DNA from: Candidatus Mycobacterium methanotrophicum | GTDB taxonomy: Bacteria > Actinomycetota > Actinomycetes > Mycobacteriales > Mycobacteriaceae | Assembly (NCBI RefSeq): GCF_023515995.1 | Contig: NZ_CP097321.1 | Coordinates: 62,001-126,000 of the forward strand | Direction: 5' to 3' | DNA: 64,000 nt | Shown here: positions 7,977 to 15,990 of the stretch, in pieces | How the letters are laid out: each line of letters opens with the position of its first letter | How positions within the stretch are numbered: position 1 is the stretch's first letter | Notes under the pieces: generated by a model | What the model was told of the DNA's origin: nothing | The model's input: the letters and a program-made list of their open reading frames with translations, nothing else | Databases searched by the model: none | Position numbers and translations under genes: made by a program

Positions 7977-8273
7977 ATGAATCACACGCTCCTTGGCGCT
8001 AAAGTCGCGCGTCATCTCGCAGCCCGGTTGACTGGTTTTGGCACCGACCTATCCGGGGAAAGGCTCCAGGAATTAGCGGCGGGCAAATCGGCCACCGACG
8101 ACGAATCCGACGCGATCACCCATCTCATGCTGACCTTGCTCACCGATTACCTCAACCACGGCGGAAAGAACTACGCCCTGATCAACGAAATAACCACCGA
8201 CGTGCACTCGCGAGACGACGCGGTTGCAGCGATGTTGCAACTCTGTCGCCGACTCGTCGGACGTGTCGAATGA
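7977..8273 (+). CDS. Hypothetical protein upstream of the EspR-like gene
   Basis: 98 aa from ATG 7977 (MNHTLLGAKVARHLAARLTG); the frame extends to 7923. Mostly helical, acidic in the middle (GKSATDDESDAITH), ending MLQLCRRLVGRVE. Its last 54 bases are part of the 108-bp inverted repeat: a copy at 14796-14904 encodes a mutated version of the same C-terminus. Coding is therefore supported by a second, decaying copy. Function unknown. Confidence 0.55.
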   Translation: MNHTLLGAKVARHLAARLTGFGTDLSGERLQELAAGKSATDDESDAITHLMLTLLTDYLNHGGKNYALINEITTDVHSRDDAVAAMLQLCRRLVGRVE

Positions 8274-8327
8274 CCAACAGGATCGGTAGCGCGAAGTCGT
8301 CTACCTAGAATCTAGTATCTAGATTCT
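8220..8327 (+). repeat. 108-bp inverted repeat, left copy
   Basis: This stretch is repeated in inverted orientation at 14796-14904 with a handful of mismatches and a 2-base indel. It covers the 3' end of the gene ending at 8273 and the following intergenic palindrome. The two copies flank the DUF5631-type gene cluster. Confidence 0.9.
8307..8327. promoter_or_regulatory. Perfect palindrome, candidate operator
   Basis: AGAATCTAG, TAT, CTAGATTCT: 9-base arms with a 3-base centre, 54 bases upstream of an EspR-like HTH gene. The inverted copy at 14796-14814 keeps 8-base arms. Likely an operator for the neighbouring regulator, or a transcription-stop hairpin for the gene ending at 8273. Confidence 0.5.
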
Positions 8328-8380
8328 GGTTAGTTCACAGTACCTACGTGGCGTCGCACCCCAGGGAGCAGAATGGTGAG

Positions 8381-8782
8381 ATGAGCGCACCGCTGCCAGA
8401 CAGGCTAAATAGGCTCTTCGACGTTATGCACCGTGCATCCGAGCCCGTGATTTCTAATGCAGCTGCGGCTGAAGGGATCTCGCACCGCAGTGGTGTTTCA
8501 ATCAGCCATGATGATCTACGCCAGCTAAGAGCCGGCACGAAGCGCGACGCGACGCCGGAGCAGTTAAGCGCGATCGCGGAGTTCTTCGGTGTCCCAGCGT
8601 GCTACCTGACTGATCCAAATGGTGACCCAGTGATCGAGGCGCAACTGAATCTGCTTCACGCGATGCGCGACAACGGCGTGCGCGACCTTCATTCCTGCGG
8701 GGCTGCGCGATCGGCATCAGAACCACTTCCGCCGCAAGCGATTAACAGTGTGGCGGAAATGATTACTCGGGTCTTTAGCTGA
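8381..8782 (+). CDS. EspR-like HTH (XRE-type) transcriptional regulator
   Basis: A 133-aa protein starting MSAPLPDRLNRLFDVMHRAS. The layout follows mycobacterial EspR: RLNRLF at the N-terminus, an HTH in which ISHDDLRQLRAGTKRDATPE matches the recognition region of EspR, IAEFFGVPACYLTD, then LLHAMRDNGVRDL. EspR is a nucleoid-type regulator of ESX-1 secretion genes. The position beside an ESX-associated cluster, with a palindrome just upstream, suggests a local regulator of that cluster, though the cluster lies on the other strand and 700 bases away. Confidence 0.75.
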   Translation: MSAPLPDRLNRLFDVMHRASEPVISNAAAAEGISHRSGVSISHDDLRQLRAGTKRDATPEQLSAIAEFFGVPACYLTDPNGDPVIEAQLNLLHAMRDNGVRDLHSCGAARSASEPLPPQAINSVAEMITRVFS

Positions 8783-9001
8783 GCGTATACCCGGTCGAGA
8801 ACACCGGCTGGCGTCGATTGACCGACCATCGGCGCTCGCTATCGTTGCTCGGCAGTAGGTCTTCGGCGAATGCCGTGGGGTTGTGACGGTGGTGCTCCGC
8901 CTGAGCACCACTGATGAGGACATGCTGCGTGCAAATAGCTGCCCGCACTGTGGGGTTGCGGGTGCCGACGCTGGACCACGACGACGACCAAGAACGCCCA
9001 C

Positions 9002-9154
9002 GTGCCTACTGTCGTGCCCTTGACTGCCGCCGATCCTCTCGTCGGGTTCGTTCTTGTCGACGACATCGCGCAGCTCTACCACGATGAACTCGGCGCGCTC
9101 TCTTCGCCGACAATGCAGGAAATCAGTAAAGCTCTGCGGATAGCACTCCCCTGA
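9002..9154 (+). pseudogene. MazF/PemK-type toxin, C-terminal fragment
   Basis: This frame reads VPTVVPLTAADPLVGFVLVD and then DDIAQLYHDELGALSSPTM and KALRIALP before a TGA. The order (VVPLT, VLVD.I, ALRIAL) matches the last third of MazF/PemK toxins. No start or N-terminal beta-barrel is found upstream, so it is a scar. Confidence 0.45.
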
Positions 9155-9213
9155 GCACACGGCCGGACGCCCGATTGAATTCCCGAGCCACTCGTGGTCG
9201 CTCTCGATGCAAC

Positions 9214-9300
9214 TCACACGGCGGTAGCGGTGGCGGCCTGAGGCGGCAACACCGGAAGTACGGCCATCAGGGCCGGCGCAGCAACCGGCTTCACCCCACG
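9214..9300 (-). pseudogene. C-terminal scar of a DUF5631-type gene
   Basis: On the minus strand this encodes ALMAVLPVLPPQAATATAV and a stop, nearly identical to the C-terminus of the 800-aa protein at 10304-12706 (ALMAVLPVLPPQAATATTT). Similarity stops just upstream of ALMAV. A third copy of the same tail is at 14905-14982. Confidence 0.6.
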
Positions 9301-9451
9301 CCAGGCACGCCAAGCCGGACTCACCACCACACCGTCGCGCACCCCACCGACAGCAGCACCGACCCACGCCGACCAACAAACCAGCCAAACAGCTCACACA
9401 CGACCAACCGCCAGACGAATGAGTTTGCCACCCGGCCGCGTGTTCAGGCGA

Positions 9452-10303
9452 CTACTTTCCTCGCAACCAATAGTCAGGCAATGGGTGCAGCGGAAGCCTT
9501 GAGACAATATTCGTGATCGGGTCGCCGAAGGCGCCACGGTACGGATCGTCGACTCGTGGCGGCACCTTGCCCCAGTACGGCGCGTCGTAGTCGAGCAACG
9601 CGAGCCTGTAGTCTCGGGCGCGGCGCCTGTCTGTCCATTGGTCGGTTCGGTCGAATAGCCAGTCTTTCCATGTGCTGCAACCGGATTGGCTGTCGAGAGC
9701 AGCGTGGTAGGACACGCCGATGAGGTCGCGCTCGAGGTTGAGGTCATCGGATGGCTCGCGCGCTGGCAGGGTTCGTGTCCAGCGATCGTGCACTTCAAGC
9801 GACATCGTGTACCAGGCGTCGAGCGCGGCGCGCCAATCCCCGCATGCGGCGTATGGTTCCCAGGCCGCGGTCACGCTAGCGGCTAAGTCCAACTCAGCGC
9901 AGGCTGCCAGCGCATCGACTCGTGATGCCTGCGCGTCGCGAATAGCATTGTCGCGCACAGCCTTCGGCATTGCGAGCAGACACGAGGTTAAAGCGGTCGG
10001 CGCCCAGAGCGTGTCCGGCACCGGCGGCGATGATGGAGGTCGTTGCGCGCGTCGTTGTGCAAATGCCCGCCGTCCGCCGACCGGCAGCCCACCGGGCATG
10101 CTTATGGGCAGCTGACGCGGAGGGTTGGTGCGGATCACCTCGCGCCGGTCCTCGCGCCACGTGGGTGAAAGCTTGCCGGTCCGCGCGGCTGCAAGCGTTG
10201 CCCGAAGAGCAGCAATGTATTGGCAATAGTGGTGGTGCTCGGCGGTGTCCTTTAGCAACGGCACAAAGAGGGGCAGCCTCGAACTTTCCACCACTTGATT
10301 CAC
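9452..10303 (-). CDS. Hypothetical protein of the DUF5631 cluster (paralogue of 13995-14615)
   Basis: A 283-aa protein with a GTG start at 10303, directly abutting the stop of the upstream 800-aa gene. It shares spaced motifs with the 206-aa protein at 13995-14615: WEPYAACGDWRAALDAW, ERDLIGVSYHAAL, WKDWLFDR, DYRLAL and a C-terminal LPDYW. No signal peptide or membrane segment is visible. It is the last gene of the minus-strand cluster. Family not known to me; the two paralogues bracketing the cluster suggest an internal duplication or two-subunit role. Confidence 0.7.
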   Translation of the reverse strand: MNQVVESSRLPLFVPLLKDTAEHHHYCQYIAALRATLAAARTGKLSPTWREDRREVIRTNPPRQLPISMPGGLPVGGRRAFAQRRAQRPPSSPPVPDTLWAPTALTSCLLAMPKAVRDNAIRDAQASRVDALAACAELDLAASVTAAWEPYAACGDWRAALDAWYTMSLEVHDRWTRTLPAREPSDDLNLERDLIGVSYHAALDSQSGCSTWKDWLFDRTDQWTDRRRARDYRLALLDYDAPYWGKVPPRVDDPYRGAFGDPITNIVSRLPLHPLPDYWLRGK

Positions 10304-12706
10304 TCAGCCTTGCGTGGTCGTGGTCGCGGTGGCGGCCTGGGGCGGCAACACCGGGAGTACGGCCATCAGCGCGGCGTATTGCATGTCGGCGAACACCGAC
10401 CGCGACGGTGGTCCGAGCGCGAAATACAGTGCCTCCCAGCCGCGTAATGCCATCTCGGTCATGGTGTGCGCCCGCCAGTGCGGCGAATTGTAATCCGGCG
10501 GCCCGAACGACCGGGACGCCAGATCCCGCATCTTCGCGAGCACCACATTTACTATTTCGGCGGCGCCAGGGCGACCAATCTGTTCAACCACCATCGTCCG
10601 CAACTCGGCGTCAGCTGCAGCACCGGGGAGCTCCGTCAACTGCGAGTTATGGTGTCCCACAACCCATTGCGCCAGCGAGCGAATCTCCCCGGGCACCTCG
10701 CTATCGGGTAGCGAGGTTACCCACCGCCAGTGCTCCGGAGCGGCCACCTCCAAACGGTGCCGCCGCCCCTCCGCGTGCGAATGCAACGGATTCGGCACTA
10801 TTTCCCACACCGTCTCAAGAGCCGCGAGCACAACACCGCGCCCGAACCACCCCGGCAAACCCGCATGATAATCGCGGGCCACGACGATCCTGGGCTGCTC
10901 ACCGATCGCCTTCGCGTACTGGGATAGCACCAAAGCTGAGGGCTCCATCCCGCGCCACCTCACCCGGATATCGGCGGGCACACGCTCATCCAAATGAGCC
11001 ACCGTCACATCAGGCGGAAGATAGACACCGGAGGGTATCCACGAGAAGCCGTGCCGTTCAGCGATAACGAACTGCGTCGACATCCCGGATCCGTACACCG
11101 CGCACGACCAACCGCCCGGCATCAATTTGGTACCCGGCCGCTTCGGATCGTTTAGGGCGGCGACCCGCGACATGGCCTCCATGAACTCCGGCGTCGACCG
11201 CAAACCTTCACCAGATGCTTGCGAGCCCAACTGCAACGTCCTCAACGCGGCACTCTTCGCACCGAAATTCATCAGTCCCGGCGGCGGACCAGAAACCGGC
11301 CCCCCACCACCCCCAGCCACCGGGGCGGCCGCGGCCGGCGCAGACGGTGCCGCCGGCGCGACCGGCGGCGCCGCATTCGGAACACCAGCCACCGGCGGCG
11401 GCGCCAACGGCGCAACACCACCCACTCCCCCACCAGCCGGGGCGGACGATTGAACTGGCGACGACACCACCTGCTGCGGCGAAGCCGAAGACACCGCCGG
11501 CTCCGCCGGCATCGACGGCGCCAACGGAGCAGACCGCATCGTCGACCCCGGCGGCGGACTAAACGGCTGCGCCGCAGAGGCCGCCGAAGCACCCGTCAAC
11601 GGCGCCGACTGTGAAAACCCCTGCGCCGCACCAGAAACAAACTGCGACGCCGGCGAAGCCGAAGCACCACCACCAGAACCAAGACCAGACGCCATGCCAC
11701 CGCTATTACCGAGACCGCCCGACAAACCACCGGCATTACCCAGACCACTCGTCAAACCACTACCGCCACCAAGACCATTCGACAAACCACCGGCAGACGG
11801 CATCCCGCTACCCATGCTCGACATCGCAGACGACAAACCTGACGAGGCACCACCGGGTGAACCCGCCAATGGTGATCCGGGCACCCCCGAAGCCGCCTTG
11901 CCGCCTTGCGTTGCGGCGACCCCGTCTCCACCTTGCGAAGAGGTAGCGCTACCCGGCTTAGCACCCTGCGTCGGCGGCATGGAAGCTTTAGGCTTCGTCC
12001 CCTGACCGCCACCACCGTTTTCTGTCGTAGATGCCGACTTCTCGCCCTGGCCATTGCCAAGCGCTGAGGTGGTGCCGCCCCCTTTCCCGCCGTTATCGGT
12101 CGAACCGCCGGAAACGGGGGACATCTTGCCGTACCGGTATCCCTGGCCTGATGAGGGCTGATGGACTAGCGGTTGGATGCCTGGGGCTGCCGGCATCGTC
12201 GGCACGTGGATACCGCCATAGAGCGCCTTGATGTCCTGTTTGGCTTCGTCGGTGATCTTCTTGATCTGGTCCCGCAGTAGCTGAATACGGTGGGCTTTCT
12301 CTTCCGCATTGAATGTCGGCATCATCTGCAACGATTCAATCTCAAGCTCACAAGCAGCGAGCGCAGCCTCGGCGACCATCGTTGTGCTTGCGATCAACAT
12401 TTTTGCGGTACCGAGAGCCCCGGCAGCAGTACCGAAATCGCTACCACATTTCGCGAACCAGGAAGACAGGTCTGAGGCCATGCCGCCGACCGTGAACGCC
12501 GCAGTCACTTGCTGTTCAAAGCCTTCCGGCAACAAGCTCCAGTAAGCCTTCCCGTCGGCGTACGTCTTCTGCTCGGCGTGGGCCGCTGCAGCGCCAGACT
12601 TCACAAACGCCGCCGCCACCGACGCCACGCCCAACTCACTAATCTCTGGCCAATGATCCCCGATCAGGTCGTGAGGACTCGGCGGCTTGGGAATAGGACC
12701 AGCCAC
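10304..12706 (-). CDS. DUF5632/DUF5631-type ESX-associated protein with Gly-rich linker
   Basis: 800 aa, GTG start. Residues 1-150 are helical (YWSLLPEGFEQQVTAAFTVG; ACELEIESLQMM), as in ESX-secreted helical-hairpin proteins. About 190-470 is a low-complexity Gly/Ser/Ala/Pro linker with SGLGNAGGLSGGL-type repeats. The C-terminal part has the segments I associate with DUF5632 (FSWIPSGVYLPPDV) and DUF5631 (HWRWVTSLPDSEVPGEIRSL; FADMQYAALMAVLPVLPPQ). Similar proteins are encoded in mycobacterial loci linked to ESX secretion, such as Rv3899c (from memory). Likely exported or scaffold-like; the molecular function is unknown. Confidence 0.75.
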   Translation of the reverse strand: MAGPIPKPPSPHDLIGDHWPEISELGVASVAAAFVKSGAAAAHAEQKTYADGKAYWSLLPEGFEQQVTAAFTVGGMASDLSSWFAKCGSDFGTAAGALGTAKMLIASTTMVAEAALAACELEIESLQMMPTFNAEEKAHRIQLLRDQIKKITDEAKQDIKALYGGIHVPTMPAAPGIQPLVHQPSSGQGYRYGKMSPVSGGSTDNGGKGGGTTSALGNGQGEKSASTTENGGGGQGTKPKASMPPTQGAKPGSATSSQGGDGVAATQGGKAASGVPGSPLAGSPGGASSGLSSAMSSMGSGMPSAGGLSNGLGGGSGLTSGLGNAGGLSGGLGNSGGMASGLGSGGGASASPASQFVSGAAQGFSQSAPLTGASAASAAQPFSPPPGSTMRSAPLAPSMPAEPAVSSASPQQVVSSPVQSSAPAGGGVGGVAPLAPPPVAGVPNAAPPVAPAAPSAPAAAAPVAGGGGGPVSGPPPGLMNFGAKSAALRTLQLGSQASGEGLRSTPEFMEAMSRVAALNDPKRPGTKLMPGGWSCAVYGSGMSTQFVIAERHGFSWIPSGVYLPPDVTVAHLDERVPADIRVRWRGMEPSALVLSQYAKAIGEQPRIVVARDYHAGLPGWFGRGVVLAALETVWEIVPNPLHSHAEGRRHRLEVAAPEHWRWVTSLPDSEVPGEIRSLAQWVVGHHNSQLTELPGAAADAELRTMVVEQIGRPGAAEIVNVVLAKMRDLASRSFGPPDYNSPHWRAHTMTEMALRGWEALYFALGPPSRSVFADMQYAALMAVLPVLPPQAATATTTTQG

Positions 12707-12815
12707 GACAGCTACCGCCCAGCCATCACATAGCAGAGCGGGGCATCCACCGCATTACGAAATCCCAACGTCGCCCGAAGGTGAGCGGCGCCGAATTCGC
12801 CGGTGCCGCTCACCT

Positions 12816-13619
12816 TTACCGTGTTGCAGTACATTCCGCTTTCACCGCACCGCTAAACGAGATCACCGCGTCCCAGAATTTATGGTCGCTCGGCTGGTAG
12901 TTAGCCAACCTGCCGGCGTACTCCTCTTCGTAGGCAGCCTGACCAGACATCAAACCCGCCAAATACGGATCACGAGCCTGTCCGGCCAACTTTCGCATGT
13001 CAGCGGCTTCCTCGTGCATCACGGGGATCATTGACAAAGTCAGTGAACGTTGTTCAGGTGACCATTGATCCGCAGAAAGACTCGGATCGGTCTTTGTCCA
13101 AGCTGCCTGCTTCCCGTTGTACGCGTCAACGATCCGTGCCCAATCTCCGCACGCGGGATCCGGCGTCGTCGGCACGGTGGCCGAGATCGTCGGGGCTGCG
13201 GCGGTGACGGTCACTGGGGCGGCGGGTGAGGCTGCGGTCTGGTTGTGGGTGCCCGCGCTAATGAGCCCGCCGGCGATTCCGCCGACGATGAGTGCGACGG
13301 CGGCTGCTCCGCCGATCATGGCCGGGACGCGGCCGCGGCGGGTCTTCCCGGACTCGGCGGCGAGCTGGAAGGTGGCTCCGGGATTGTTTTGAAGGTCGCG
13401 CACGGCGGCGTGGATCGCGGAGGCGGGCGCGTTGAGGTCGGCGAGTTTCTTGATGTACTTGGCCAGCGGGACGATGGCGGCGGCGTACATCGGCGCCGGG
13501 CCGGACTGGTCGGCCGGCATGAAGCGGACGACGAGGTCCTCGCGGAGCCCGGATTCGTGCGCGAGCTCAGCGGCGCTGATCCAGCGGCCTGCCGCCGGCG
13601 GTGCGTAAGAGGTGGTCAT
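12816..13619 (-). CDS. Single-pass membrane protein of the DUF5631 cluster
   Basis: 267 aa. Residues 1-95 look cytoplasmic, with WISAAELAHESGLREDLVVRF resembling a winged-helix or MerR-like module. A single membrane helix (AMIGGAAAVALIVGGIAGGL) lies at about 100-120. The rest is an extracellular helical domain with two cysteines (DPACGDWARIV; VKAECTATR), likely a disulphide. It overlaps the upstream 93-aa gene by 4 bases (ATGA). The HTH-plus-TM layout is compatible with sensing or with anchoring a secreted partner; this is inference. Confidence 0.7.
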   Translation of the reverse strand: MTTSYAPPAAGRWISAAELAHESGLREDLVVRFMPADQSGPAPMYAAAIVPLAKYIKKLADLNAPASAIHAAVRDLQNNPGATFQLAAESGKTRRGRVPAMIGGAAAVALIVGGIAGGLISAGTHNQTAASPAAPVTVTAAAPTISATVPTTPDPACGDWARIVDAYNGKQAAWTKTDPSLSADQWSPEQRSLTLSMIPVMHEEAADMRKLAGQARDPYLAGLMSGQAAYEEEYAGRLANYQPSDHKFWDAVISFSGAVKAECTATR

Positions 13620-13897
13620 GTATAAATCCCGCTGTGTTGAACGTTGGCTGCGCCTTGGTGGTCGGCGTCGGTGATGCGCTGGGCGTCCTGGGCGAGCCCT
13701 AGGCGCAGCTGGTCGACGCTCTTGTTGTAGGTCGTTGTCTCGGTTTTTCCGGTCTCGACTGCGGTCTTCAACGCTTTCGAGATGGCGGCGCTTTTGGTGT
13801 CGCCCCCGGTGGGGACCGTCGGCGACGTGGAAGGCAGGTGCATACCGACGGCGTGCGCCATCTGCGTGCCGGCTGTGGTGTCGCCACGAATATTCAT
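13616..13897 (-). CDS. Small helical (WXG100/EspC-like size) protein of the DUF5631 cluster
   Basis: 93 aa beginning MNIRGDTTAGTQMAHAVGMH, with a Pro/Ser/Thr-rich stretch and then a long helix (AAISKALKTAVETGKTETTT; YNKSVDQLRLGLAQDAQRI). A strong ribosome binding site (AAAGGGAGG) lies 7-8 bases upstream. The size and position before a membrane protein and a large helical protein match the small EspC-like partners in ESX-associated loci, but no WXG motif is present. Overlaps the next gene by ATGA. Confidence 0.65.
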   Translation of the reverse strand: MNIRGDTTAGTQMAHAVGMHLPSTSPTVPTGGDTKSAAISKALKTAVETGKTETTTYNKSVDQLRLGLAQDAQRITDADHQGAANVQHSGIYT

Positions 13898-13994
13898 CGC
13901 CTGTCCTCCCTTTTTGTGCTGGTGAATAGTCTAAGCGTTGGGCGTTAATTCCGACAGGGAACAGAACTCGCAGGTTAGAGGCCTATCGGGGTTG

Positions 13995-14615
13995 CTACTC
14001 AGGGCGGGCGTGGGTCCAATAACCCGGTAGGAACTCCCAATTCGCCTGTTCGGCAGCCTCGACGGGGTCAGTCAACGCTTCGAGCATTCCTTGTTTAAGC
14101 GCGCGCCGGTAACTCGCTCCGGTCGTGTCCCAGGCCGCGACGCGGTCGCGGTACCAGCCCAGCCAGTCGACCTCGTCGCCGCCAGCTGCCAAGCCAGCGC
14201 GGTACTGCGCGCCAATCTGATCGCGCTGCATCTGACACACGAAGCCGTCGACCGATGTAGTCGTGGCCCACTTCGAATAAGCGGCAGCGCCGGTCGCCAT
14301 CAGGTCGCCCAGGTGACGTTCCATGGCGCTCTCGCTCACGTTGAGCGCGTTGAGCGCCGCGTCGCGCCAGGCGCTCAGTGCACGGCGCCAGTCGCCGTTG
14401 GCCCCGTACGGTTCCCACGGCGCGGCGGGGCTGGTGGCCACTTCGTGTAAGGCGACTATGTCGACGTCGTCGGTCACCGCCGGTTCATTCAGCATCGGCG
14501 CTTCGATCGTCGCGGGGACGGTCAATGTGTCACGCCAATCAGAGCTGAGATCCCCACTGCGGGCGGCCGAGAGAACGTGTAGCCACAGCCGCCCCCGGCG
14601 CACTGCGTGCCGCAC
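13995..14615 (-). CDS. Hypothetical protein, paralogue of 9452-10303, probably 5'-truncated
   Basis: 206 aa. It shares APWEPYGANGDWRRALSAW, QRDQIGAQYRAGL, WLGWYRDRV, SYRRAL and LPGYW with the 283-aa protein at the other end of the cluster. Similarity begins at LHVLSAARSGDLSSDWRD; the preceding dozen residues from GTG 14615 are Arg-rich and lie against a junction with unrelated sequence, so the natural N-terminus (about 20-30 residues) is probably lost. It is first in the minus-strand cluster. Confidence 0.6.
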   Translation of the reverse strand: MRHAVRRGRLWLHVLSAARSGDLSSDWRDTLTVPATIEAPMLNEPAVTDDVDIVALHEVATSPAAPWEPYGANGDWRRALSAWRDAALNALNVSESAMERHLGDLMATGAAAYSKWATTTSVDGFVCQMQRDQIGAQYRAGLAAGGDEVDWLGWYRDRVAAWDTTGASYRRALKQGMLEALTDPVEAAEQANWEFLPGYWTHARPE

Positions 14616-14788
14616 CCGTGCGGGTGGGCGAGGCCGCCCGCTTCACGATCGATGGCATGCCGACGCCAATGCGTCTGGGGCGCAGCGGGCCGGCCATCCG
14701 CGCGTTCCTGAACCGCTGGCGCCGGCAGACGTGGTCGGTCGCGCGTGTGGCGGCCGACGACGACACCGTGCATGCACACACGAACTGA
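14582..14788 (+). pseudogene. Unrecognised gene fragment (3' end)
   Basis: This plus-strand frame reads VRVGEAARFTIDGMPTPMRL, then GPAIRAFLNRWRRQTWSVAR, and ends at TGA 14786-14788, eight bases before the right copy of the inverted repeat. Codon use and residue pattern look like real coding sequence, but no start is available and the family is not recognised. Probably the tail of a gene cut by the rearrangement that placed the repeat here. Confidence 0.35.
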
Positions 14789-14795
14789 CTGCCTG

Positions 14796-14904
14796 GAATC
14801 TAGATACTAGATTCTAGGTAGAGACGACTTCGCGCTACCGATCCTGTTGGTCATTCGACACGTCCGAGGAGTCGGCCACAGGGTTGCAACATCGCCGCAA
14901 CCGC
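14796..14904 (-). repeat. 108-bp inverted repeat, right copy
   Basis: Inverted copy of 8220-8327. It encodes a mutated version of the C-terminus of the gene ending at 8273 (AVAAMLQPCGRLLGRVE) and retains the palindrome at 14796-14814. It abuts a DUF5631 tail at 14905. Confidence 0.9.
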
Positions 14905-14982
14905 GCGGAGATGCAATACGCCGCACTGGTGGCCGTACTGCCGGTGTTGCCACCTCCGGCCGCCATCGCCCCTGCCGTGTGA
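14905..14982 (+). pseudogene. C-terminal scar of a DUF5631-type gene
   Basis: This encodes AEMQYAALVAVLPVLPPPAA then IAPAV and a stop, matching ADMQYAALMAVLPVLPPQAA at the end of the 800-aa protein. Only about 25 codons remain, directly joined to the inverted repeat, so a second DUF5631 gene on the opposite strand was lost here. Confidence 0.65.
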
Positions 14983-15000
14983 CGTCTTTGAGCCTGGCAA

Positions 15001-15351
15001 TCATGCGATGCCGAGAATCATGGCTAGAGCGCGCTCGACTTCGCGCATTGTGTCTGGCCTTAACGTGCCTAGCGGCCGGATCAGTCGACTTTTGGTGATA
15101 CCGCGCACTGCTCGACATACAGCGACACTGTCGACTTCGGCTCCTTCCGTCGTGGTGATTCGGGGCCGCAATGGCGAGAGGGTGCGTGAATGTGAGACTG
15201 GGATAACCACAACAAGTTCCGATTCAAGGCCGGTGAGGATGTCGTCGACGGAGACCACTGCGGCCGGCCGGTGCTTTGCCGGTTCGCCGGGGCGTCCTGC
15301 GCCGAGTGCCACGAGCCAGAGTTCTCCGCGCCGGGGTTCAGTCAATGCCAT
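15001..15351 (-). CDS. MazF/PemK-family endoribonuclease toxin
   Basis: A 116-aa toxin starting [20 protein letters not shown] (ATG 15351; also 15354). It has the family hallmarks: [30 protein letters not shown] and the C-terminal [11 protein letters not shown] and [10 protein letters not shown]. MazF toxins cleave mRNA at short sequences. The gene overlaps its antitoxin by about 14 bases, so the two are coupled. Length is usual and nothing is missing. Confidence 0.85.
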   Translation of the reverse strand: MALTEPRRGELWLVALGAGRPGEPAKHRPAAVVSVDDILTGLESELVVVIPVSHSRTLSPLRPRITTTEGAEVDSVAVCRAVRGITKSRLIRPLGTLRPDTMREVERALAMILGIA

Positions 15352-15574
15352 CACCTGCGGTGGCGTCCCAGTCGCGGTCCTCGTCTTGGACTTCGAGGGT
15401 TTCCGCGTCGGTTAGGGTGGCTGTGCGCTCGGCTTCGAATGCGTTCTGCCGTTCGGCCTGGTCGGATAGTTCTTCGAGGAAAGCCGCGATTGAGAGGCCG
15501 CGCTGGCGAGCCTGCGCGGCGAGCTTGTCGCGGGTGGGGACGGGCACGCGGATCGTCGTTGTAGAAGTAGCCAT
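15338..15574 (-). CDS. MazE/CopG-type ribbon-helix-helix antitoxin
   Basis: A 78-aa protein starting [20 protein letters not shown]: a ribbon strand (TTTIRVPV) then two helices ([24 protein letters not shown]), with an acidic C-terminal tail that would wrap the toxin. First gene of the mazEF operon. Upstream, 15576-15603 has a weak inverted repeat (CTACA...TGTAG), a possible autoregulatory operator. Confidence 0.82.
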   Translation of the reverse strand: MATSTTTIRVPVPTRDKLAAQARQRGLSIAAFLEELSDQAERQNAFEAERTATLTDAETLEVQDEDRDWDATAGDGID

Positions 15575-15678
15575 GTGCTACATACTAATCAGTCTACGTT
15601 TGTAGCGCTTGATCGGCGTGGATACCCCAGGCCGCCCAAGCGGCCCCACGGCAAACACGTCCGTCGTCGCCGGAAGAC

Positions 15679-15900
15679 TTGGTTGAGTTCGAGGCAGAAT
15701 TCCGGTGCGCGTTGGCCGAGGCCGATGATGATTTCGACCTGGCTCGGGTCGTCGCTGTCCTCACTAAGTGGTGGGGGCGAGCGCATCTGCGGATGCAACC
15801 GCCGACCGCGGATGAGCGTGCTGCGGTCGCGCGTGTGGCGGCCGGCGACGACACCGGTCTGCACACGCGAGCTTCCGCAGGGCACTGGGTTGAGTTGTGA
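15679..15900 (+). pseudogene. DUF6247-like gene, 5'-truncated
   Basis: The frame VEFEAEFRCALAEADDDFDL, then TKWWGRAHLRMQPPTADERA and ARVAAGDDTGLHTR, is clearly homologous to the protein at 5871-6170. The first 25 or so residues and a good start codon are missing. It is immediately followed by a truncated copy of the toxin-like gene, so the whole unit is decayed. Confidence 0.7.
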
Positions 15901-15990
15901 ATGGCGCGCTACACAGCGGTGTGGCTTGAGATCGCCCGTCGGCAATACGAGTCTTTTGATCCGACTGTGCACGACATCGCCATGAAGTAG
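15901..15990 (+). pseudogene. Truncated toxin-like gene (N-terminal 29 residues)
   Basis: ATG 15901 directly follows the stop of the DUF6247-like fragment. It encodes MARYTAVWLEIARRQYESF, corresponding to MARYELVWSDVPLSQYRSL at 5871, then stops at TAG 15988-15990 where the sequence changes into an Abi-like gene on the other strand. Confidence 0.65.

Noticed and set aside
8717-9397. 226-aa minus-strand open frame
   Set aside because: Cys/Arg-rich without domain features; the plus strand of the same region holds a MazF tail.
11215-11946. Long Pro/Arg-rich plus-strand frames
   Set aside because: These are the complement of the Gly/Ala repeat linker of the 800-aa gene.
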